Assembly: GCA_910588065.1 (NCBI GenBank)
Contig: CAJUPZ010000007.1
Location: forward strand, 48,954 to 112,953
Source: an uncultured Muribaculaceae bacterium
GTDB taxonomy: Bacteria > Bacteroidota > Bacteroidia > Bacteroidales > Muribaculaceae
Direction of reading: 5' to 3'
DNA: 64,000 nucleotides
Shown here: one piece after another, positions 26,547 through 35,211 of the stretch
How the letters are laid out: each line of letters opens with the position of its first letter
Numbering within the stretch: the stretch's first letter is position 1
Made by a program: the position numbers and the translations under genes
The notes under the pieces: generated by a model
Databases searched by the model: none
What the model saw: the letters and a program-made list of their open reading frames with translations, nothing else
What the model was told of the DNA's origin: nothing

Positions 26547-27319
26547 TGGAGCGAAAGTTAGACCTCTCTGTGGCAAACTATGGCAATACCCGCAATGAGC
26601 AGTATGCACTTGCGGTGTTGCCGTGGGGAGCTACCGAGCCCCACAATCTGCATCTGCCATATCTCACCGATGCCATTCTGAGCCACGATGTGGCGGTTGA
26701 CGCCGCTGTCATTGCCCGCGCCAAGTTCGGCTTCAACACTATGGTGATGCCTGCCATTCCCCTTGGCGCGCAGAATCCGGGTCAGCGCGACCTGAAATTT
26801 TGTGTGCACTACCGCCACTCCACCCAGATGGCTGTGTTGAGTGACATTGTGTCATCCCTCTCCCATCAGGGCATTGACAAGCTGGTGATAATAAACGGCC
26901 ATGGGGGCAACTCTTTCAAGAGCATGATCCGCGATCTCGCAGTAGACTATCCGTCAATGCTGATTGCATCGAGCGAGTGGTTCAAGGTACTCCCTGCAAA
27001 GGAGTTTTTTGACAAGCCTGGCGACCATGCCGATGAACTGGAAACCTCGGTGATGATGCACTACCACCCCGAGCTTGTCAGCCTCGCCGAGGCCGGCAAG
27101 GGGGACTACACCGGCTTCGCCGCCAAGACTCTTGATGAGGGGGTTGCATGGCTGCCTCGCAACTGGAGTAAGGTGAGCACAGACACCGGCATCGGGGATC
27201 CATCGCTATCCACAGCCGCTAAAGGGGCTGCCTACGCCCACGCTGTGGCCGAGAGATACGCCGACCTGTTTGCCGAGCTCGTGAGCGGGCGCATCTATCT
27301 CTCCGACCTGGAGAAGTAG
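26546..27319 (+). CDS. Creatininase-family amidohydrolase in the nan operon
   Basis: A 257-residue cytosolic metalloenzyme of the creatininase fold. The ligand motifs are present: LPWGATEPHNLHLPYLTD (Glu, His, Asp), INGHGGN and DHADELETSVM. The start shares one base with the stop of the esterase fusion (TGATG), so it is part of the nan operon and translationally coupled. Family members hydrolyse creatinine, formamides and dehydro-sugar lactams. Here a sialic-acid-derived amide or lactam is a possible substrate, but that is inference. A strong terminator follows. Confidence 0.82.
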   Translation: MERKLDLSVANYGNTRNEQYALAVLPWGATEPHNLHLPYLTDAILSHDVAVDAAVIARAKFGFNTMVMPAIPLGAQNPGQRDLKFCVHYRHSTQMAVLSDIVSSLSHQGIDKLVIINGHGGNSFKSMIRDLAVDYPSMLIASSEWFKVLPAKEFFDKPGDHADELETSVMMHYHPELVSLAEAGKGDYTGFAAKTLDEGVAWLPRNWSKVSTDTGIGDPSLSTAAKGAAYAHAVAERYADLFAELVSGRIYLSDLEK

Positions 27320-27346
27320 CCACACCATGTTATTTATATAAGCATA

Positions 27347-27378
27347 AGCGGCCGGAATCTGAAGGGATTCCGGCCGCT
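27347..27378. terminator. Bidirectional terminator after the nan operon
   Basis: A perfect 13-bp stem AGCGGCCGGAATC (27347-27359) / GATTCCGGCCGCT (27366-27378) with a 6-base loop, lying between two convergent units. Confidence 0.8.
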
Positions 27379-27400
27379 CTGTATAATAGGGTAACGAGGA

Positions 27401-27958
27401 TCAGGGATGGAGCTCGACGATAAATCGTGTGCCGTGGGTGTAGCTTTCATCAAGGCGCAGCGTACCGTTCATTTTGGCCACCCTGAGGGCGCACATCGGC
27501 AGTCCGAGGCCGTCGCCTTTTGTGAGGTCGCGCACAGTGGCGAAAGGCTTGAACAGGTTTTCTCTCTCCTCCTCGGCTATTCCGCAGCCGGTGTCGGTGA
27601 TTATGAACTGTATGTTGTGGGGGCCGCGCTTTTTGAAGTCGAGTGAAATCTTTCCGCCGGCGGGGGTGTATTCAGCCGCGTTGGCAAGGAGATGACGGAG
27701 CACGGTTGCAAGCTCCTGCTCATTTACCGGCGCGCTCATTTTCGGTGCATTCACGGCAATTGTGACATCCGGCGCGGTCTTGCTCTTTATATCTTCGGCA
27801 AGGGCTTCGCAGAAAGCCGACATATTGACATCCTCCGTAGGATACAGCTCGGCCTGTGTGGCTTCAAGCTCCGACAGACACTGGATGTGTCCGGCAAAGT
27901 CTTTCAGGGCTTTTGCGGCGGGGAGGTTCGGCGGCAGGGTGTCGAGCGTCGGCTCCAT
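27401..27958 (-). CDS. Histidine-kinase ATPase part, separated by a frameshift
   Basis: The C-terminal part of a sensor kinase, 185 residues from ATG 27958. The HATPase has an N box (HLLANAAEYTP), G1 (DTGCGI), F box (LFKPF) and G2 (GDGLGLPM). If the frame is read upstream, it continues as AIATAQEHNDLKNQFIANIS and joins the TPR-membrane gene at 27976 through a one-base shift at the T5 run 28025-28029. Where the phospho-accepting His is expected (NISHE), the sequence reads NISAQMEP, so the usual His is missing. It may be a pseudokinase or an ATP-binding partner. Confidence 0.7.
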   Translation of the reverse strand: MEPTLDTLPPNLPAAKALKDFAGHIQCLSELEATQAELYPTEDVNMSAFCEALAEDIKSKTAPDVTIAVNAPKMSAPVNEQELATVLRHLLANAAEYTPAGGKISLDFKKRGPHNIQFIITDTGCGIAEEERENLFKPFATVRDLTKGDGLGLPMCALRVAKMNGTLRLDESYTHGTRFIVELHP

Positions 27959-27975
27959 CTGGGCCGATATGTTTG

Positions 27976-28917
27976 CTATAAACTGGTTTTTGAGGTCGTT
28001 GTGCTCCTGCGCGGTGGCAATTGCTTTTTCTGGCGGCGGCTCAGAGCCATATAGCGCAGCATACCTATAGTGACGAAAATGAGACCTGCGGCAAGAGCGG
28101 CGGCAAGTACAATCAGCCCTATGATAATGGCTGTTTTGGCGGTCAGCGAGCTGTCTCGGTCGGAGATAGCCTGCTGCGCCTCGTCATATTGCTTCTGCAG
28201 GGCGGCGTACCTGGCATCGGCTTTCACCGCGGCCACTGAGTCGGCCCATGCCACATATTTGTCGTAAGCCCTTGCGGTGAGGCGGACATTGCCGGTTTTC
28301 ACCGCCATGTCAATCAGGTCCTTGTAGCATTTGTTTGCCTTGTCGTAGTCGTTGGCCGAGAGGTAAACGGCAATGAGCTGGTTCACAGCCTCGTCGCCTT
28401 TGTCCGTCTGGCCGAATGTGTAGTAGACATTAGCTTTAGCCGACAGCAGGTCGACATTCAGCGAGCTGTCATTTGCCGCGGCGGCCCATGTTGCCATACG
28501 CTCCAGATGATCCCTGGCGCTGTCGGGCTTACGCAGTTTGATATACATTTTCTGGCGCTCGCGGGCAATCGGGTAGTGGAGAGCGGGCAGAGCCTTTTCG
28601 CTGTTTTTCTCGAAGTTGCTGAGCTGCTGTTCAGCCCCGGTTAGCATTTCGAAAGCCTCCTTGTAGTAGCTTTCGCTGTGATAAAGCGCGGCAACATTGA
28701 CGGCTGCGGGAATAGCCTTGTCAAGATTTGATTCGCCGGAGTAAGCCTCATACGCCTTGAGGTAGCAGTATCTCGCCTTGACATATTCCTTGGCCTGGAG
28801 CGCTTCATCAGCCTGCTTTACAAATTGGTCGCCTCGGCTCTGTGCGTTGGCGCAAAAAGCTGTCATGGCAATGGCAGCTGCAATGAATGTATTTCTTAAA
28901 TTAATCATCTCAGTCAC
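27976..28917 (-). CDS. TPR sensor domain and membrane anchor of a split sensor kinase
   Basis: A 313-residue product with a signal peptide (ending CANAQ), about six TPR-like helical pairs (for example AKEYVKARYCYLKAYEAYSG), a coiled stretch and one membrane segment (AIIIGLIVLAAALAAGLIFV). It ends soon after in an unnatural tail (QLPPRRSTTTSKTSL). The tail arises because the reading frame slips by one base relative to the kinase part. The intact parent would be a periplasmic-TPR histidine kinase, common in Bacteroidota. Either a real mutation, a switchable A5 tract or a sequencing error explains it. Confidence 0.75.
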   Translation of the reverse strand: MTEMINLRNTFIAAAIAMTAFCANAQSRGDQFVKQADEALQAKEYVKARYCYLKAYEAYSGESNLDKAIPAAVNVAALYHSESYYKEAFEMLTGAEQQLSNFEKNSEKALPALHYPIARERQKMYIKLRKPDSARDHLERMATWAAAANDSSLNVDLLSAKANVYYTFGQTDKGDEAVNQLIAVYLSANDYDKANKCYKDLIDMAVKTGNVRLTARAYDKYVAWADSVAAVKADARYAALQKQYDEAQQAISDRDSSLTAKTAIIIGLIVLAAALAAGLIFVTIGMLRYMALSRRQKKQLPPRRSTTTSKTSL

Positions 28918-29085
28918 TTGGTAAGTACAATAGTGAGTCGTTTTACAGTCTCCCTGTATCCACCGGCTGCACCGATGGCTACTGCAAAGTTAGGTCAAAA
29001 AAACTAATCCAAGTGTTAAAACTTCGGATAGCGTCGAAATTTAACAAAATCGTTGCGGCCATTAGGGGTAAGCGCATGGCAACTG

Positions 29086-29652
29086 TCAGGGTTCGGGGAA
29101 GTAGGGGGAAACTTTGCGCCGCCAGCGGTTGCGGTCTATCTGCGTGCCGTATTCGGTGTAGATTCCATTGAAGCGTTCTTCAAACTCACGGCGCAGACGC
29201 CCCGTGGTAGGCATTTCCTCTGAGGGGTGTGCGCGCCACCAGTCGGTAATCTGCAGTGCGAGCTCTCCGGCAAGGTCGGGCTCGATGTGTTTGTAGGGAT
29301 ACATTTTGCGTGCATCGCGGGCGTGGCGTGCAAAAGGCTCGTTTTCAATGCGCTGCGCCAGGTCGGAAGGAGGTGTCTGTGGGAGCACGCCGGGGATGGC
29401 GGTGGCTGTCTGAGTTTTGTTTGCGGCGCGTTTGGCGGCCTTCTCTCTCCTCTCTCTTCTCTTGGCTTCGCGGGCGTCATAGTCGGCCTTGATTGTGGCG
29501 AACACCTCAGCGGCCTGAGGGTCAGTGATCTCGGTGATGTAGCCGTTGACGATGTAGGCGAGCACGGCTTCGAGAACGATTAGTTTGATTGCCTGGGGCA
29601 GCGCGAGGGTAGCGATGACCCATTCGGCGCGGAGTGTGATGTTTTTCTTCAT
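29086..29652 (-). CDS. Phage-like DUF6291-type protein
   Basis: A 188-residue protein, start ATG 29652 (MKKNITLRAEW). A TTG further up falls in the promoter. The first ~65 residues (LPQAIKLIVLEAVLAYIVNG, then VFATIKADYDAR) resemble the DUF6291-type domain of phage replication-region proteins, followed by a basic helix (REAKRRERREKAAKR). The second half is rich in aromatic and charged residues (WRAHPSEEMPTTGRLRREFE) and is not recognised. The family link is a recollection by pattern. Its promoter shares an element with the promoter of the terminase cluster at 58 kb. Confidence 0.55.
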   Translation of the reverse strand: MKKNITLRAEWVIATLALPQAIKLIVLEAVLAYIVNGYITEITDPQAAEVFATIKADYDAREAKRRERREKAAKRAANKTQTATAIPGVLPQTPPSDLAQRIENEPFARHARDARKMYPYKHIEPDLAGELALQITDWWRAHPSEEMPTTGRLRREFEERFNGIYTEYGTQIDRNRWRRKVSPYFPEP

Positions 29653-29673
29653 AGTTGTGTGGGTTTGATAGTG

Positions 29674-29719
29674 CAAAGGTAGTATACGGATTTGGCGGAT
29701 TTATGCGAATTTGCACATT
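29674..29719 (-). promoter_or_regulatory. Promoter with 26-bp element shared with the terminase cluster
   Basis: On the minus strand: AATGTGCAAATTCGCAT, one base, AATCCGCC, then 12 bases and the -7 box TACCTTTG (29674-29681). The same element at the same distance from a -7 box occurs at 57922-57967 on the plus strand. TGCAAATTCGCA is a near palindrome (10 of 12 positions). Confidence 0.7.
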
Positions 29720-29756
29720 TGAGTTGGAAGTTTTTAGTTTTTAGTTGGGGGTGAAG

Positions 29757-30650
29757 TGTGGTACCTCCGGCACCATCTGCGTATGTGGTTGATAATCCGC
29801 ACGCTGCGCATGCGGTTAACAAAATAATTGCACCCTCCGGGCGCTCATCACCGCGTGGAATGGGTGGGTATCACCTCAGCACGGCTATCTCCCTGAGGAC
29901 CACGCTGTGGTGCGTAGGTACAGAAAGCTACAGGCGCGAAAGGTAGCAAAGAGCCGTGGGCTCGTCAATTTTGTTATCCCCGTACGAAGTGCGGGGTCAG
30001 GCACCGCCCCAACGAAAATGGTGCCGGAGGTACCAGACCTAAAATAGCTAATATTCAATAACATCGCCTCTCGCGAGGCTCCGAGGGGAGAGGTGGTTCT
30101 CCACGCCCCAGGCCTCGCGCTACGCGCTCGTGCCGGGGATATTCATGGCATCGAGCATCCTTCGCTCAGGCCTCGCCGAGGCCATCAGCAATACAGAGTG
30201 TGAGGTGTGGTACCTCCGGCACCATCTGCGTATGTGGTTGATAATCCGCACGCTGCGCATGCGGTTAACAAAATAATGGCACCCTCCGGGCGCTCATCAC
30301 CGCGGGGCGGGTTCGGTCATACCGGCTCGCCGCCGGTCTGATGCGGGCGCTCGGACGTCTCCGACGCCAATCCAGCGCTAATTAAGTGTCAGGTGTGGTA
30401 CCTCCGGCACCATATGGCTTAAGAGCTGATAATCCGGGCACTACGTACCCGGCTAACAAGATAATCGCGCATCCTGCGCTACCACACCAAAACATGCCAA
30501 AGGCATGTCCCTACAATTCGCCTCGCGCTGTGCGCTCGTGCCGGGGATATTCATGACATCGCGCATCCTTCGCTCGGACGTCCTATGTGGTGGATAGGAT
30601 GAGGTGGGCGCGAAGTGGCGCGCCTACGTGGCTCCATTCATGGGGTAGGG
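29757..30650. repeat. 900-bp array of mosaic palindromic repeats
   Basis: No gene is seen. Bases 29757-29855 recur at 30206-30304 with one mismatch, and a diverged third copy starts at 30394. The unit runs GGTACCTCCGGCACCA, a spacer, GATAAT, a hairpin (CCGCACGCTGCGCATGCGG), TTAACAAAATAAT, then a second hairpin (GCACCCTCCGGGCGC or GCGCATCCTGCGC). Between units lie the GCCTCTCGCGAGGCTCCGAGG, CCTCGCGCTACGCGCTCGTG and GGACGTCTCCGACGCC modules. Confidence 0.75.
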
Positions 30651-30657
30651 TGAGGGT

Positions 30658-32022
30658 TCAGGCAAAGTAAATAAGGAGGGCGGTGCTGATGCCCATGTAT
30701 ATCACCATGCCGATAATATCGTTGGTGATTGAGATGAAGGGGCCGGTGGCGAGAGCCGGGTCTATCTTGAGTTTTTCAAGGGTGAGGGGCACGAATGTGC
30801 CGAACACGGATGCAAACATCACTACAGAGAATAGCGACAATGACACGGCGAGGGTTGTTGTGTAGTGGCCGGGACCGAGCTTGAAGAAGTTGTAGATGAG
30901 CACCAGGAGCGAAATTATGCAGCCGTTTATCAGGCCGACCCCCAATTCTTTGAGGAGCTGCCGGCCGGAGTGACGTATGTTCAGCGAGCCGTTGGCAAGG
31001 CCTTGCACTACGATGGCTGATGACTGGGTGCCGACATTTCCGCCGGTGCCTCCAATGAGCGGTATGAACAGGGCGAGCGTAGGGTCTACTGTAAGGCCAT
31101 CTTCGAACTGGCCGAGAATCAGGGAGTTGCCTATGCCGCCAAGCATTCCGATAAGCAGCCAGGGCAGGCGCGCTTTGGTCTGGGTGAAGAGTTTGTCGTC
31201 TGTTTCGACGTCGCTTGAAAGACCGGAGGCCAACTGGTAGTCGCGTTCGGTAGATTCGCGCACCTTGTCCATCACGTCGTCGACTGTAATGCGGCCTACA
31301 AGACGCCCTATGGAGTCGACCACCGGCATTGCCACAAGGTCGTATTTCTCGAAGTCGAGCGCCACATCGTCAACGGGCGTTTCGGCTTTCACAGCCACCG
31401 GATCCTCGTCCATAACGTGCCGGACTTTTGACACCGAAGGGTGAGTGATGAGTGTTTTGAGCGGGAGGATGCCGCGCAGGCGGTAGTCGTTGTCAACAAC
31501 ATAGACGTTGTATATCTCGTCCATATCCTCGGCCTGGAGGCGCATCTGCTTGATGCATTCGGGCATGCTCCAGTTTTCGTTGACAACAATCATTTCGGTG
31601 CCCATGAGGCCGCCGGCGGTGTCTTCGTCGTACTTTAGAAGGTCTATGATGTCGCCTGCCTGCTCAACATCGTCGATGTGTGACAGAATTTTGTCGCGGT
31701 CCTCCTCGTCAAGTTCCTGAATGATGTCAACGGCATCGTCAGTATCGAGGTGGTCGATGAATTGCTTGGCAATCTCCTCGGCCGGCATATTGCTTAGCAG
31801 CTTGCGGCGGTCATCCTCGTCAAGCTCCATGAGCACATCGGCGGCGGTGTCGTCGTCAAGGAGCTTGTAAAGGAATTCGGCCTGGTCAAGGTCAAGCTCC
31901 TGATACAGCTCGGCAATGTCGGCGGGGTGAAGCTCGGCGAGCTCCTTGCGCGCGGCAGCCTCATCGCCGTCGGCGATTATGCGGCTTATGAGTTCGAGAT
32001 ATTCGGGTGTGTATTCCTTCAT
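30658..32022 (-). CDS. mgtE: Magnesium transporter MgtE
   Basis: A 454-residue inner-membrane Mg2+ channel. The N-terminal MgtE_N superhelix (about 1-130) is strongly acidic, for example ELHPADIAELYQELD. Then come two CBS domains (about 135-260) that sense cytosolic Mg2+, and five membrane segments with the pore signature PLIGGTGGNVGTQSSAI. All parts are present. The start overlaps the ksgA stop by four bases. The 3' end abuts the palindromic repeat array. Confidence 0.95.
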   Translation of the reverse strand: MKEYTPEYLELISRIIADGDEAAARKELAELHPADIAELYQELDLDQAEFLYKLLDDDTAADVLMELDEDDRRKLLSNMPAEEIAKQFIDHLDTDDAVDIIQELDEEDRDKILSHIDDVEQAGDIIDLLKYDEDTAGGLMGTEMIVVNENWSMPECIKQMRLQAEDMDEIYNVYVVDNDYRLRGILPLKTLITHPSVSKVRHVMDEDPVAVKAETPVDDVALDFEKYDLVAMPVVDSIGRLVGRITVDDVMDKVRESTERDYQLASGLSSDVETDDKLFTQTKARLPWLLIGMLGGIGNSLILGQFEDGLTVDPTLALFIPLIGGTGGNVGTQSSAIVVQGLANGSLNIRHSGRQLLKELGVGLINGCIISLLVLIYNFFKLGPGHYTTTLAVSLSLFSVVMFASVFGTFVPLTLEKLKIDPALATGPFISITNDIIGMVIYMGISTALLIYFA

Positions 32023-32810
32023 GAGCTTTTTCTGCCTGATTCGACAATGTTGGTGAGTTCAATGAATTGCTCCACGCTGAGCTGTTCCGGGCGGAGTGCC
32101 AGCATCGGCGAGTCGGGCAGAGGGGCTCCGGGAGGAAAAAGTCCGCGCAGGGAGTTGCGCAGGGTTTTGCGCCGCTGTCCGAATGTGGTTTTCACCACTG
32201 TCTTGAACAGTTTTTCGTCGCAGCCGAGGTCGGTGACGCTGTTTCGCGTCATTTTTATGACACCGCTTTTCACTTTTGGCGGCGGGTTGAACACATGCTC
32301 GGGCACTGTGAACAGATATTCAACATTGTACCATGCCTGCAGAAGCACGCTCAGAATGCCGCGGTCCTTGCCTCCGGGCTTGGCGGCGAGGCGCTCTGCG
32401 ACCTCACGCTGCAGCATGCCCGAGCAACACACCACCTGATCCTTGTAGTCGAGCACATGAAAGAATATCTGGGAGGATATGTTGTAGGGGTAATTGCCGA
32501 TGACGCAGAATTTGCGGCCGTCGGGATATATTTCGGCAAGGTCGGTGGCAAGAAAATCGCGGTGGAGAATCCGGCCTTTGAGGTCGGGAAACTCACGGTT
32601 GAGGTAGTCCACGCTCTCGGAGTCGATTTCGGCAACGAGTATGTCGTGGCCATCTTTTAGCAGAAATTGAGTCAGCACACCCATGCCCGGCCCCACTTCC
32701 ATCACCGGCAAGCCTTTGAATTCTTTGAGCGTGTCCGCGATTTTTTCAGCTATGCCGAGGTCTGTGAGAAAGTGCTGGCCGAGGGCTTTTTTGGGTCTGA
32801 CTGAGTTCAT
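32019..32810 (-). CDS. ksgA: 16S rRNA (adenine1518/1519-N6) dimethyltransferase
   Basis: An RsmA/KsgA SAM-dependent enzyme that dimethylates two adenines in helix 45 of 16S rRNA late in 30S assembly. It has 263 residues. Visible are the start KKALGQHFLTD, the SAM motif EVGPGMGVLTQFL, the catalytic NYPYNISSQIFF and the C-terminal helical domain ending in ELTNIV. It is in one run with nagA upstream (32-base gap) and mgtE downstream (overlap). Confidence 0.96.
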   Translation of the reverse strand: MNSVRPKKALGQHFLTDLGIAEKIADTLKEFKGLPVMEVGPGMGVLTQFLLKDGHDILVAEIDSESVDYLNREFPDLKGRILHRDFLATDLAEIYPDGRKFCVIGNYPYNISSQIFFHVLDYKDQVVCCSGMLQREVAERLAAKPGGKDRGILSVLLQAWYNVEYLFTVPEHVFNPPPKVKSGVIKMTRNSVTDLGCDEKLFKTVVKTTFGQRRKTLRNSLRGLFPPGAPLPDSPMLALRPEQLSVEQFIELTNIVESGRKSS

Positions 32811-32842
32811 GATAGAGTTGTCGGGTGGTTTGGGTTGATGGT

Positions 32843-34006
32843 TCAGAGGGTGTTTGTTCCTTCCACGAGCTTGCCCATTGCCCAGACGGCGCGCAGATTG
32901 AGGTCGTGGTCGAGAATCAGTATGTCGGCATCCTTGCCCTTTGACAGGGAGCCTTTACGGTCATACACATTCATTATTTTCGCGGGGGTCTCCGAGGCCA
33001 TTCTGATAGCGTCCTCAAGGGGTATGTCGGCCTGCTGCACCATTGTGCGGATAAGGCGGTCCATTGTGGCGATGCTGCCGGCAAGAGCCGAGCGGTCGGA
33101 GAGTTTGCACACACCGTCCTCAATAATGACGCGTGGGTCGAATGCTCCGGCATCTTCGGCGCAGGCGCAGGCGAGGGCATCGGTGATGACGCAGGCTCTC
33201 TCCACGCCTTTGATTTTGTAGACCAGACGCAGTATTGTGGCGGGCACATGTATGCCGTCGGCCACTACCTCAACAGTCATATTGTCAATGAGATAGATAC
33301 TCTCCACAGTACCCTCGTACTTGTACTCGCGGCGTTTGTGGAAACCGGGCATGGCGTTGTAGAAGTGGGTGGCGTGGGTGTAGCCGTTTTCCCAAGCCGA
33401 CTGTATGTCCTCGAATTCGGCCTGAGTGTGGGCGACAGAGGCAAGGATGCCTTTGCTGCTCACATATTTGCCGAACTGCATGGCTCCGGGAAGCTCGGGG
33501 GCGGCATCCCAGCGTTTGATGCAGTCCCAGTGCTCAACAATGGGGATGTATTCTTTCGGATCAGGATTCTTGATATATTCCGGAATCTGACCGCCAGCCA
33601 TGGCTTTGTTCAGATAGTGACCCTCGAGGTGCAGACCGAGGATGGGGCTGCCGGGTTCGTTCATGAGCTTGGTGCATGTTTCGGCAGCGCGGTTGATCAT
33701 GTCGACAGATGAGCTTGACAGGGTGGGGAAAATGCTCGTTGTGCCATGCTTCATGTGGGTGAGGGTGGCGTTGCGGAAAGCTTCCTCAGTGCCCTCCATG
33801 AAGTCGCTTCCCCCACCGCCGTGGCAGTGGATTTCCACACCGCCGGGCACAACATACATGCCTTTGGCGTCAAAGAGTTCGGCTCCGATCACTGCGAGGT
33901 CGCAGTTTGTCACTTCAAGAATCTTGTCATCGCGCATCAGCACCGAGCCATCCTTGAGCCATCCGGACGGGGTGAGAATCTTCGCGTTTATTATTTGAGT
34001 AAGCAT
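32843..34006 (-). CDS. nagA: N-acetylglucosamine-6-phosphate deacetylase
   Basis: An amidohydrolase of amino-sugar catabolism: GlcNAc-6-P to GlcN-6-P and acetate. The start is ATG 34006 (MLTQIINAKIL), giving 387 residues; an open extension upstream would run through the promoter and tRNA-Leu. Metal and catalytic motifs are PGGVEIHCHGGGG, LHLEGHYLN, SVAHTQAEF, THATHFYNAM and the Asp in VITDALA. It works downstream of the nan operon, since sialic acid is degraded to GlcNAc-6-P. No nagB is in this window. Confidence 0.93.
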   Translation of the reverse strand: MLTQIINAKILTPSGWLKDGSVLMRDDKILEVTNCDLAVIGAELFDAKGMYVVPGGVEIHCHGGGGSDFMEGTEEAFRNATLTHMKHGTTSIFPTLSSSSVDMINRAAETCTKLMNEPGSPILGLHLEGHYLNKAMAGGQIPEYIKNPDPKEYIPIVEHWDCIKRWDAAPELPGAMQFGKYVSSKGILASVAHTQAEFEDIQSAWENGYTHATHFYNAMPGFHKRREYKYEGTVESIYLIDNMTVEVVADGIHVPATILRLVYKIKGVERACVITDALACACAEDAGAFDPRVIIEDGVCKLSDRSALAGSIATMDRLIRTMVQQADIPLEDAIRMASETPAKIMNVYDRKGSLSKGKDADILILDHDLNLRAVWAMGKLVEGTNTL

Positions 34007-34031
34007 TGGTGTGAAAAAAATTATCTTTATG

Positions 34032-34039
34032 CAAAAGTA
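34032..34039 (-). promoter_or_regulatory. -7 element of the nagA-ksgA-mgtE unit
   Basis: TACTTTTG on the minus strand, 26 bases before the nagA start codon. Confidence 0.6.
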
Positions 34040-34097
34040 CATAAAGAAATCCACACAACATTGCGTATGAAAAAATAAATTGGTAGACAATTGGTAA

Positions 34098-34135
34098 AAA
34101 AGAGAGATTTTCCAGTTCAGGAAAATCTCTCTTTT
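34098..34135. terminator. Strong bidirectional terminator
   Basis: A perfect 16-bp stem AAAAGAGAGATTTTCC (34098-34113) / GGAAAATCTCTCTTTT (34120-34135) with a 6-base loop, just after the tRNA-Leu gene in its direction of transcription. Confidence 0.85.
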
Positions 34136-34143
34136 AAGCGGGT

Positions 34144-34228
34144 TGGTGCGCATGAAGGGACTCGAACCCCCACGTCCTGAGACATTAGATCCTAAGTCTA
34201 ACGCGGCTACCAATTACGCCACATGCGC
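34144..34228 (-). tRNA. tRNA-Leu (anticodon TAG), CCA encoded
   Basis: On the minus strand the acceptor GCGCATG pairs with CATGCGC, followed by A and an encoded CCA (34144-34146). The anticodon stem TTAGA/TCTAA encloses the loop CTTAGGA, giving anticodon TAG. A long variable arm and GTTCGAGTCC in the T arm complete a class II tRNA. Confidence 0.94.
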
Positions 34229-34294
34229 GGGTTTGTGGGTGCAAAGGTATGAATATAGCTGCTCCCGCGCAAATTTTGGGCGTTAAAATTTTTG

Positions 34295-35200
34295 TCAGAA
34301 GAGTTTTTCGGGATATGTGCCGTCCTCATGGAGTTTGGCAAATTTCTCCACAACTCCGGGGCGGTCGGCGGCGTAGGTCACGCCAAACCAGCGGCTGTCG
34401 GTGTCGAGAACCTTGACGGTGGCCTCACCGTTGCGGATTAGGGTGTCGATTGCGAGGGGGATGAAGAATTCGCTCTTGGGGGTGTTGATGTCCTTGTCGA
34501 GGAATTTTTTGAATTCGCGCTCGCTGTAGTCGAAGTAGTCGGGTGTGAATCCCCAGAGGTTCATGGACACGGGGGTTTCGGGAGCGAGGGTCTGCTCCAC
34601 GCCGTTCTCGTCGGTGAACACAATCTTGCCGTCTTTGTCGTAGCTGATGGCTGTGCGTTCAACAACAGATGTGAGGTGGCCGTCGGCAGAGGTTGAGCAT
34701 ACGCCGCGGGCAACGGAGCCGTTCTCGGTCATGGTGTTGCCTACACGGAAGCCCACCATGCAGTAGTCGCCTTTCTTGTCGCGGGGGCGTGAAAGCTCTT
34801 TTGCTATCACTTCAAAGGCATTGCGGCCATAGAAGTCATCGGCGTTGATGACGGCAAACGGCTCTTTGATGGCGTCCTTGCCCATGAGCACGGCGTGGTT
34901 GGTGCCCCAGGGTTTGGTGCGGTCGGCCGGGCAGGTGTAGCCTTCGGGAAGAGCGTCAAGGCTCTGGAACACAACCTCTACAGGTATGTGGCCTTCGTAT
35001 TTGGAAAGGATTTTGTCGCGGAAGTCCTGCTCGAAATCTTTGCGGATAACGAACACTACTTTGCCGAAACCGGCGTGGATGGCGTCGTAGATTGAGTAGT
35101 CCATGATTGTTTCGCCGTGGGGGCCGAGTCCGTCAAGCTGTTTGAGGCCTCCGTAACGGCTGCCCATGCCGGCAGCGAGCACAAATAGGGTGGGTTTCAT
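34295..35200 (-). CDS. Sugar-phosphate nucleotidyltransferase-like protein
   Basis: A 301-residue NTP-transferase. The start is ATG 35200 (MKPTLFVLAAG); an upstream extension overlaps galM and is out of keeping with the family. The G-rich nucleotide loop reads LAAGMGSRYGGLKQLD, the metal-binding Asp is in FAVINADDFYG, and TKPWGTNHAVL resembles the base-binding segment. The sugar is not identifiable. It follows galM after 11 bases and so probably acts on a galactose- or hexosamine-type sugar. Members of this Bacteroidota group lack a firm function. Confidence 0.8.
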   Translation of the reverse strand: MKPTLFVLAAGMGSRYGGLKQLDGLGPHGETIMDYSIYDAIHAGFGKVVFVIRKDFEQDFRDKILSKYEGHIPVEVVFQSLDALPEGYTCPADRTKPWGTNHAVLMGKDAIKEPFAVINADDFYGRNAFEVIAKELSRPRDKKGDYCMVGFRVGNTMTENGSVARGVCSTSADGHLTSVVERTAISYDKDGKIVFTDENGVEQTLAPETPVSMNLWGFTPDYFDYSEREFKKFLDKDINTPKSEFFIPLAIDTLIRNGEATVKVLDTDSRWFGVTYAADRPGVVEKFAKLHEDGTYPEKLF

Positions 35201-35211
35201 TGTTGTATCGG

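Noticed and set aside
28020..28032. Programmed -1 frameshift joining the TPR and kinase parts
   Set aside because: The slip site would be G AAA AAG, not a canonical X XXY YYZ heptamer, and no downstream stimulatory structure was noted. Mutation or sequencing error is simpler.
32843..34213. Longer 456-codon version of nagA
   Set aside because: The extra 69 codons overlap the promoter, a terminator and tRNA-Leu. The family start fits ATG 34006.
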